A DNA stretch of 42,722 nt. Source: an uncultured Bacilli bacterium. Lineage in GTDB: Bacteria; Bacillota_I; Bacilli_A; RF39; UBA660. Position numbers and translations under genes: made by a program. Within the stretch, counting starts at the first letter, position 1. Each line of letters opens with the position of its first letter. The DNA is taken from the NCBI GenBank assembly GCA_949025205.1, contig CARMXJ010000007.1:1-42722 (forward strand), read 5' to 3'. Below the pieces are notes generated by a model. That model had not been told where the DNA came from. It was given only the letters and a program-made list of their open reading frames with translations, and did not search any database. Positions 31,319 through 40,400 of this stretch are shown piece after piece.

Positions 31319-32824
31319 ATGAAAAAAATTCTAACAATTATTTTAGATGGCTTTGGCTATAGAGAAGAAACCCATGGCAATGCAATTATCGATGCGGATC
31401 CTAAAAATTTTAATAATCTGTGGGATAAATATCCACATTCTCTTCTTTGGGCATCCGAAGAGCCAATTGGCTTATTAAAAGGACAATTTGGCAACAGTGA
31501 AGTGGGACATATGACTATCGGTGCGGGAAGAAAATTAGTCCAAAATATTGACCGTATAAATGAATATTTAGAATCTAAAATGGTGGAAGATGAAAAATAT
31601 ATAAATATGATTGAAAATGCAAAAGAAAAAAATAGCACAATTCACATTATGGGATTATTTAGTGATGGACTTGTGCACTCTGACATACGCCATTTTTTTA
31701 AAATATACGATCACTTAATAAATTCTGGAATTACAAAAATAAGTTTTCATATCATCACCGATGGACGTGATACAAATACAACAGCAGCTTTTAAATACAT
31801 TCAACTATTAGAAAAAAAATTAAAATCGACGAATATTGGATTTATTTCAACTATATGCGGAAGATATTATGCAATGGATCGGGACAATAAATTAGAGAGA
31901 ACAAAATTATACTATGATCTTATTACACAAGCAAAAGGCCATAAAACAGATAATATAAAAGAATCTCTAAAAAATTATTATCAAAAAAATATAACAGATG
32001 AATTCTTGCCTCCAATACTTGTAAATCCAGAAGGAAAAATTAAAGATAATGATATCATAATTTGGATGAACTGGCGTACGGACCGTGCTAAACAAATTCT
32101 TGACCCTTTAACAAATAAGGGGTATAATAACTTTCCAGTTGTTCATTATGACAATTTAGATGTTTATACTTTTGTAACGATTGACAAAAAAATAAAAACA
32201 AATACTTTTTTAGAAGAACAATTGGTAGAAAATCCATTAGGGATTTATTTAGCAAAATTAGATTTAACTCAAGCAAGAATTGCAGAAACAGAAAAATATG
32301 CACATGTTACTTACTTCTTTGATGGAGAATATGATGGAAGTGTAGCAAACTGTACGAAAGTATTAGTTCCATCTCTTAAAATAAAAACATACGATTTAGA
32401 TCCACGAATGAGTGCTGTTGAAGTAACAAAAAAAACAATTGCTTGCATGGAGCGAGACGTAGATTTTATCCTTGTTAATTTTGCCAATCCTGATATGGTT
32501 GGGCATACAGGAAATTACGAGGCAGCGGTTAAAGCAGTAATGACAGTAGATGTTTGCTTAGGAAAATTACTAGAAGAAGCAGAAAATAACTTTTATAAAG
32601 TGATAGTAACAGCAGATCATGGAAACATTGATACAATGCTAGATGAAAAAAACAATCCAGTAACAACACATTCGCTGGCCAAAGTTCCATTTATTATAGT
32701 TGATAAGAATGTTAAATTAAAACCAGAAGGAGATTTAACGAGCATTGCACCAACAATACTAGACTATATGGATATCGCAAAGCCAAAAGAAATGAAAGAA
32801 AGCGAGAGTTTAATTATAAAATAA
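31319..32824 (+). CDS. gpmI: 2,3-bisphosphoglycerate-independent phosphoglycerate mutase
   Basis: A 501-residue alkaline-phosphatase-superfamily mutase. Asp10 (ILDGFG) and catalytic Ser60 (FGNSEVGHM) are present; the substrate domain contains ITDGRDT; the second metal site has NFANPDMVGHTG and TADHGN. It converts 3- to 2-phosphoglycerate with Mn. It starts a new transcript after spo0A; no terminator separates it from the surface-protein gene 18 nt downstream, so the two may be co-transcribed. eno is not in the window. Confidence 0.96.
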   Translation: MKKILTIILDGFGYREETHGNAIIDADPKNFNNLWDKYPHSLLWASEEPIGLLKGQFGNSEVGHMTIGAGRKLVQNIDRINEYLESKMVEDEKYINMIENAKEKNSTIHIMGLFSDGLVHSDIRHFFKIYDHLINSGITKISFHIITDGRDTNTTAAFKYIQLLEKKLKSTNIGFISTICGRYYAMDRDNKLERTKLYYDLITQAKGHKTDNIKESLKNYYQKNITDEFLPPILVNPEGKIKDNDIIIWMNWRTDRAKQILDPLTNKGYNNFPVVHYDNLDVYTFVTIDKKIKTNTFLEEQLVENPLGIYLAKLDLTQARIAETEKYAHVTYFFDGEYDGSVANCTKVLVPSLKIKTYDLDPRMSAVEVTKKTIACMERDVDFILVNFANPDMVGHTGNYEAAVKAVMTVDVCLGKLLEEAENNFYKVIVTADHGNIDTMLDEKNNPVTTHSLAKVPFIIVDKNVKLKPEGDLTSIAPTILDYMDIAKPKEMKESESLIIK

Positions 32825-32842
32825 TACGAGGGGGATTTATTT

Positions 32843-34246
32843 ATGAAATTATTAAAAAAATATTTTATACTATTTATGATGGTAGTTCTACTACCAACTG
32901 TTGTAAAAGCAGGAAGTATATCTTTTAGCCAAGCAGAGAAAATATCAGAATTATCTTACAAATTTACTTTATCCGTAGAAGATATAAACCTAAATTATAT
33001 TGACGGAAAAATAAACATAACCAATGGCACCATTTCTAAAATAACAATGGCTTCTGGTTGGGTAAACAAAACAGGAAATAATAACGATTTTCATTTTTAC
33101 CACAATGGAGCAAGTAAAGGAAATTACACAGTAGCAACCATTGAAGTTGCTATGACAGGAAATAGTAGATATACAATCGAAAATTTAAAATATGGATTAC
33201 ATAAGTGCACAATCGACAATTATAATCTTTACTATAACGAAAATGGGAATGTTGTAAGTAGAGCAGAATACAATGCATCTATATGCAGTGTAAATACAGA
33301 TGCTACTTTAAAATCATTAACGACAAGTAGTGGAAATGTATCTCCAGTATTTGATAAAACTTTAGAATTATATAATATAACCGTTCCAAATAGTGTAAGT
33401 AATCTTACCTTTTATGCAACCCCAAATAGTGAAAAAGCAAAAGTAATTTCTGGAACAACTTGTTCTTTAAATGTAGGAATAACGGTATGTAAAATTACAG
33501 TGCAAGCAGAAGCTGGAAATACAAAAACATATTCTATAACGGTTACACGAAAGAATGCAGCAAATAATTCTTTATCTACAGATGCTAGTATAAGAGATTT
33601 ACAAGTACATAACGCCACTCTTACAAAATCCTTTAATCCAAATACAAAAGAATATGATATAAAGGTAGACAAAGGTGCTAACTATATTTACTTTACTTTC
33701 ATCGCAAACAGTAATGGGCAAAAATATACTAGTCAAAAATGTAATATTACTCCAGATACAAAAACTTGTACATTAACAATTACAGCAGAAGATAAACAAA
33801 CAACAAATAGTTATGTATTTAATATTATAAAAGAAGGAACAAATAACAATAATGCAAATAGTAATTCATCAAATAATACTACTACGGGAGAAAATGCAAC
33901 AAGCAATGTTGTAATAAATGAAAATAAAAATAATTTAAATAATGATACTAACAATACGAGTAATACAAACAACAATAATTCTTCTAATGTAAATAATTCT
34001 TCTTCTATAAATCAAGCAACCGAAAATATTGGGGAAGAAAATAATGCATCTTCTTCAAACGATAAAGAAAAAAATAATGAAGAAGAAAATATGACAGAAA
34101 AAGCAGAAGATACAATGATTATTCCTATTATAAATAAACCAGTGAATAAAGACATAATCTTAACGATAACCATTTTAATAGCAGCTGTATTTATTGGAAT
34201 GATATGTGGAAATTTTATAAGAAAACATAAAAATAAACAAAAATAA
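32843..34246 (+). CDS. Surface protein with cadherin-like beta-sandwich domains and C-terminal anchor
   Basis: A 467-residue exported protein. The signal peptide is about 1-23 (cleavage near VKAG). An N-terminal beta domain (about 24-150) resembles cohesin-type modules. Two cadherin-like beta-sandwich repeats follow (about 152-237 and 244-335), each starting TDATLKSL / TDASIRDL and ending in YSITVTRK / YVFNIIKE. Then comes an Asn/Ser/Glu low-complexity stalk (about 336-425) and a C-terminal membrane helix with a basic tail (about 435-467). No LPxTG. It is the first of three surface genes. The role is probably adhesion or scaffolding, inferred from architecture only. Confidence 0.85.
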   Translation: MKLLKKYFILFMMVVLLPTVVKAGSISFSQAEKISELSYKFTLSVEDINLNYIDGKINITNGTISKITMASGWVNKTGNNNDFHFYHNGASKGNYTVATIEVAMTGNSRYTIENLKYGLHKCTIDNYNLYYNENGNVVSRAEYNASICSVNTDATLKSLTTSSGNVSPVFDKTLELYNITVPNSVSNLTFYATPNSEKAKVISGTTCSLNVGITVCKITVQAEAGNTKTYSITVTRKNAANNSLSTDASIRDLQVHNATLTKSFNPNTKEYDIKVDKGANYIYFTFIANSNGQKYTSQKCNITPDTKTCTLTITAEDKQTTNSYVFNIIKEGTNNNNANSNSSNNTTTGENATSNVVINENKNNLNNDTNNTSNTNNNNSSNVNNSSSINQATENIGEENNASSSNDKEKNNEEENMTEKAEDTMIIPIINKPVNKDIILTITILIAAVFIGMICGNFIRKHKNKQK

Positions 34247-34285
34247 AATCAAGTATAATATTACAAAGTTATGCTTGATTTTTTT
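34247..34285 (+). terminator. Intrinsic terminator after the cadherin-like gene
   Basis: A 12-bp stem (AATCAAGTATAA / TTATGCTTGATT, one G-U pair), 10-nt loop and T7 tail, starting right after the stop codon. Confidence 0.92.
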
Positions 34286-34327
34286 AATGCTTGCTAACAA
34301 ATAAAATAAAATTCAAGGAACAATGTG

Positions 34328-34357
34328 TTGTTATAAAAGGAGAATATATGTTATACT
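34328..34357 (+). promoter_or_regulatory. Promoter of the giant surface gene
   Basis: TTGTTA at 34328-34333, an 18-nt spacer and TATACT at 34352-34357 with an extended -10 TG. A leader of about 40 nt follows. Confidence 0.65.
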
Positions 34358-34402
34358 AAACACAAGAATAGAGAATGATAAAAGAAGAGTGAGGTAAGCA
34401 AA

Positions 34403-37400
34403 ATGGCAATAATAAAAAAAGGAATAATAAAAGAAAAAATGAAAAAGAAAGAAGAAAAAGAAGCCAAAGTAGAAGAAGAAAAAGACCATAAAAAATGGCT
34501 ACTATTATTGCTGCTTCTTTTATTATTCTTATTTTTAATACTAGGAGTAACAAGTTTCATAACCAAAGGAACAGTATATAAAATGATAAATCGACCAAGT
34601 GCACCGAAGATAGCCGGAGGAAGTGAAGAATGGGCGGAGAAAAGAACAATAGAAGTAGTAAAAGATGCCAAAGCCAAAAAAGGACTCGATTACTACGAAT
34701 ATTGTGTACAAAAAGAAAAAAGTCTAAAAAATTGTGAATGGAAAATAACAAGGACAAAAAATACAGTCATAACAGAAACAGGAATCTATTATGTAACGTT
34801 TAGAGGGGTAGACAAAGAAGGAACAATAGGAAAGAATTCCAATACAGAAGTAGTGTATATAGACAACAACAATCCTGTAATAAAAAAAGTGCAAATATAT
34901 GAAAAAGCAAATCAAGTAGAAATCCAAGTAGAAGCAGAAGACTACGAAAGTGGCATAGAAAAATATGAATATAGCATAGATGGAGAAAGATACGAAGAAG
35001 GAGAGAAAAACTATACAATAAAAGAATTAAAAGCAGAAAGTACATATACCATCTATATCAAGATAACAGATAAAGTAGGAAATAAAACAATATACAGTAA
35101 ACAAATAGAGACTATAGAAGAAACAAAATGTGAAATAAACTGCGATACCAATAAAGATGGTATTTGTGACCTAAACTGTGATACCGATGGAGATGGCAAA
35201 TGCGATACGAAATGCGACACCGATGGTGACGGAGTTTGTGATACCAACTGTGAAGATAAAGATGACGATAAAAAATGTACCTTAAACTGCGATACCAATA
35301 AAGATGGCATTTGTGATTTAAACTGTGATACCGATGGAGATGGCAAATGCGATACGAAATGCGACACCGATGGTGACGGAGTTTGTGATACCAACTGTGA
35401 AGATAAAGATGACGATAAAAAATGTACCTTAAACTGCGATACCAATAAAGATGGCATTTGTGATTTAAACTGTGATACCGATGGAGATGGCAAATGCGAC
35501 ACAAAATGTGACACCAACGGAGATGGAATCTGTGATACAAACTGCGAAGAAGAAAAAGAAGACCAAGAAATACCAATTTTAAATCTAGACAAAGTACCAA
35601 GTGAATTTCCAATAAAGAGTAATTATGACCTACCAAGCTATTACAAATTTGGACCAAGCGGCGGAGAAGTAGTTTGTACAGTAGAAAAAAAAGAATACAA
35701 AAATACAAACGAATTAAGTATAGGGACACATCTAATCCAATGTATAGCAAAAGGAAATAACGGAATCAATATAGAAGTAACAAAACAAGTAAAAGTAAAA
35801 CTAAGAGAAGGAGAAACAGAAGAATTTGATGGATGGATACGCTTAAATTTATACTATCCGGAGAATTCAACCAATTGGGAATGGCGCATAGGAAAAGAAG
35901 ACGAGATAAGAACAGGGTATGAATTTGACGGTTGGCAAGAATATACCGGCCCAATTCTAATAAAACTAAGCGATGTCGAAAATGTATACATAAGATATGA
36001 CATAAATGGAGAAACCGTAATCATCCCACCAGTAGGGAAAGTAGTAGTAGATATAGAGCCAGAAAAATATACAGTAACAAAAGAAGAAGAAACAGAAGTA
36101 AAAATAACGTATGATAAACAAGCCGCAACAAAAGAATACAGAGTAGGATCTGGAGACTGGCAAGAATACAAAGGAAGTTTCAAAGTAGGAAAAAACACAA
36201 TCATAGAAGCTAGAGCAATAAAAGAAGAGAAAGTATATGATAGTAATGGAGAATATGTATATACAAAGAAAATAACAGGAACAGATAGTGTATTCATAAG
36301 TGAAAAGTTAAATAATTCTCCACATCCAGGCGAAGGAAGTGGAACAACGCCAGGAGGAACAGGAGGAGAAACTCCATACGAACCAAAACCATTACCAGGT
36401 GGAGAAGTCATAACAAAACCAATCGAAGGAAGTAAACCAAGTACATACTTAAAAGGGCCAAATATAACAAGTGAACCGAAAGAAGAATTAACAGAACAAA
36501 CAAGTGTTAGAATAACCACCGAAGAAGAAGCAGAAAAAATTTATTATAAAGAAAATGATGGAAACTGGAAAGAATATACAGGAAGTTTTGAATTAGATAA
36601 AAATGAAATAATAGCATCCTACTATATAAGAAAAAGCGATGGAAAACAATCTGATATAAGCTATTATTACGTACAAAATATCAAACAAGGAAATAAACCA
36701 TACGTAAGAATCGATGCAACACCAAATACCTATTTAAGTGGAAATGTAAAACAAGTAGAAGCAAACATAAGTGGAAGAGATTATGACACACTAGAATATA
36801 GCTTTGACGGAGTCATCTATGAAAGATATACAAGCCCAATCCAAATAGAAACAAGTACAACAATCTATGCAAGAGGAACAAACGCCTATGGAACAACGAT
36901 TGAAAAATTAAAAATAACAACAGAGAGTGCACCGATTGAAAAAGAAAAACTAGAAGTAAGTATATTTACAACCCCTGCAAGTGCAGAAGGATTAATAAGC
37001 AAAACAAAAATAAGCATAAGTTATGATGCAAGAGCCACAAAAAAATACTATCGAATAGGAAATAATGATTGGCAAGAATACACAGGAGAATTTGAAGTCA
37101 AAGAAAACACAACGATATATGCATATGCCCAAAGTGAAGAAGGAGTGGGAAGAGCTACCAAAGGAATCGACTTTTTAACAACTGGAATTATGAACCCTAT
37201 CATAACGGTAAATCCAACAACAGCAAGTAACATGGTAAAAGTAACAATAGAATTTGACAAAAATGCAAATAGAAAATATTATAAAATCAATGGAGGACCA
37301 GAACTATACTATACAGGACCATTTGAAATATATGGAAATAGTGAAATATATGCATACAATAACAATATTTTAGGATATGAAGGAGAAAGTACATACCAAA

Positions 37401-40400
37401 TAGAAAATATCATCCCTGTACCAAAATATAGTGTAATAGACTATGGAGAATATTACATAATCAAACTAAACTATCCAAATGGAGCAACAGGAAAAGAATA
37501 CAAATGGCAAGAAGCAGGAAAATGGAAGCCATATGATGAAAAAGGAATTTTACTCATCAAAAACGAATACAAAGACAAACTACAAGAAAGTGACAAAGGA
37601 ATAAAAGTAAAAGACCAAAGTGGGAAAGAAATCCTATTTACAGACAACTATTATGTGATAGAAGGAAACATAAAAGAGTTAATGGAAAGCCTATTTATGA
37701 GATGGAATCCATTTACACCAAGTGCGCCAGTAATAAACGTTTCCACAGAAGAAGGGGCAAAAGAAGTAGAAGTATTTATAAATTATGAGCAAATATTAAC
37801 CCAACGTTATTACAAACTTGCCTATGCAGATGGAACAGATACAGGTTGGTTAGAATATAATGGTTCATTCAAAATAGACCAAGAAAACACAGTAGTATAT
37901 GCCAAAGGAATGACAAGAGGATTTTATGAGAGTGAAATAGGAACAAAGAAAATTACCAATATCGATCATGAAAATCCAATAATAAATATAATAGGGGATT
38001 TCAAAACACCAAAAAGACAAGTACTTGTAAGCATAAATGCAACTGATAACTTTGGAATAGAAAGTGTTAAGTGGGCTAGAAAAGAACAAAGTATAGAATA
38101 CTTCCAAACAGAAGGTTCTAGAATAGGAAACAACGGTTCATTCTCGGTAAGTGAAAATGGAACCTATACAATTTATGCTAAAGACAAAGCAGGGAACGAA
38201 AGTATAGAAGTAATAGAAATAACAAATATAGACCAAGAAGCTCCAAATATAAGAATCAACTTACTAACAGAAGAATATGGAACAGAGATAGAAATAAGTA
38301 TTGACTATGGGGACAGTAAAACAAAAGAATATAAAATTGGAGAAGAAGGAAACTATCAAACGTATACAAACAACTTGCATATAAAAGCAAACGATGTATT
38401 AAATTTAGGAAATGAAGATGGAAGCTTAACAATATACGCAAGAGGAACAGATGCAGCCGGAAACGAAAGAATAGTAAGTGAAAGAATAAATGCACTCGAT
38501 TTAGATGCACCAAAAGAGCCACAAATAATCCAAGAATCAGGAGGATATCCAATATTAACAGAATATGGAGTAAAATTTGGAAGCAACGCTTATATCATCT
38601 TTGATGAACGAGACGATATAGACAACTACTATAGTACAGATGGAGGAGCAACATGGAATCTTTACAATGGACCATTTGAACCAGCAGGAACTATAATGGC
38701 AAAAAGTGTGAAAAAGAGAAGTGGACTCACCATTACATCAACTAAGAAAATAGTAGTACCAAGCGATGCATTAGGATCGCAAGCATATGATGGAGATACT
38801 AATAATTATATTAGTAGCCCAAGTGCAGTATCGACATTGTATCAAAAATTATATATTGACGAAGCATTATGGGGATTTAGTTTTGATATGGTGAGTGAAG
38901 TAACCACAAATACCATAACAGCAAATGGAAGTATGAATATAAAATGCTACAATGAACAAAATCAAATGTTATCAAACATAACTTATTCAACTCCAGCAAT
39001 CAAAACCACAGAAGTGGCAATACCAAATGGAACCAAATATGTAATATTTGAACTGATAACGGGATCATCATCTTATGGAAAACTATACTCTAGATTATAT
39101 GAAATATTCCCACACGCTAAAGCGCATTTAAAAGAACAAAAACATTATCCAACCTTAACAGAATATGGAGTAGAGCAAGGTTATAATGAAATAACAGTCA
39201 GTTATTTTCCAACAAGTGTGCAAAGATTATATTCTTTAAATAATGGGGAAACATGGGAAGAATACCAAGATAAACCAATCAGAGTCGTAGCTCAAGGTAC
39301 ACTTTTAGTAAAAGGAATAGACGAATTCGGTAAAGAAAGTGAAGTGGTTAAATATACTGCCACACTACCAAGTGATGCTTTAGGTACAATAGCATACGAT
39401 GGAAATACAAAAAACTATATCAGCAGTCCTAGCACAGTATCAACATTAAAACAGAAGATATACATTGATGAAACATTATGGGGCCATAGTTTTGATATGG
39501 TGAGTGAAGTGACAAAAGTATTAACGGGAAATGGAAATATGTCTGTAAAATGCTATAATGAGCAAAATCAAGTGTTATCAACAGTGAATTTTTCAACACC
39601 TGCAATAACTACCACAGAAATAGCTATACCAAACAAAACGCAATATGTAATATTTGAATTAATAACTGGATCTTCCTCTTATGGAAATCGTTATTCTAGA
39701 TTATATGAAATATTCCCACATGATAAAGCACATTTAAAAGAGAAAAAATATTATCCAACACTAACAGAAAGCGGAGTAAAACGTGGATATAGTGAAATAA
39801 CCATAGAATATTTTCCAACAAGTGTTCAAAGACTATACTCTTTAAATAATGGGGAAACATGGGAGGAATACCAAGATAAACCAGTTGAAGTATCAACGCA
39901 AGAAACAATTTTAGTAAAAGGAATAGATAAATTTGGCAAAGAAAGCGGAATTGTAACACTAAAACCTACATTACCAAGTGACGCTCTAGGTACAATAGCA
40001 TACGATGGAAATACAAAAAATTATATAAGTAGTCCAACAAATATTGGAACACTGAATCAAAAGTTATATGTAGATGAAGCTTTATGGGGTCATAGTTTTG
40101 ATATAGTGAGTGAAGTAACAAAGACCTTAACAGCGAATGGCAATATGAGAGTAAGATGTTATAATGAACAAAATCAAGTGTTATCAACGTTGAATTTTTC
40201 AACAGCAGCCATAACAACAACAGAAATAGCAATACCAAATGGAACCAAATATGTTCTATTTGAATTAATGACAGGTTGGTCTTCTTATGGAAATCATTAT
40301 TCAAGATTGTATGAAGTAACTCCTTCCCCAAAACCAAGTATCCGTCAAACAAATTCCTATTCTCATTTAACTTCAGACGGAATGAAAAATAGCAGCATAA

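Noticed and set aside
34341..34359. AAGGAG followed by a three-codon frame upstream of the giant gene
   Set aside because: It lies within the -10 region of the promoter, so it would not be in the transcript.
35053..35750. Long minus-strand open frames opposite the calcium-loop repeats
   Set aside because: They mirror the repetitive codons of the giant gene and have no ribosome binding site.
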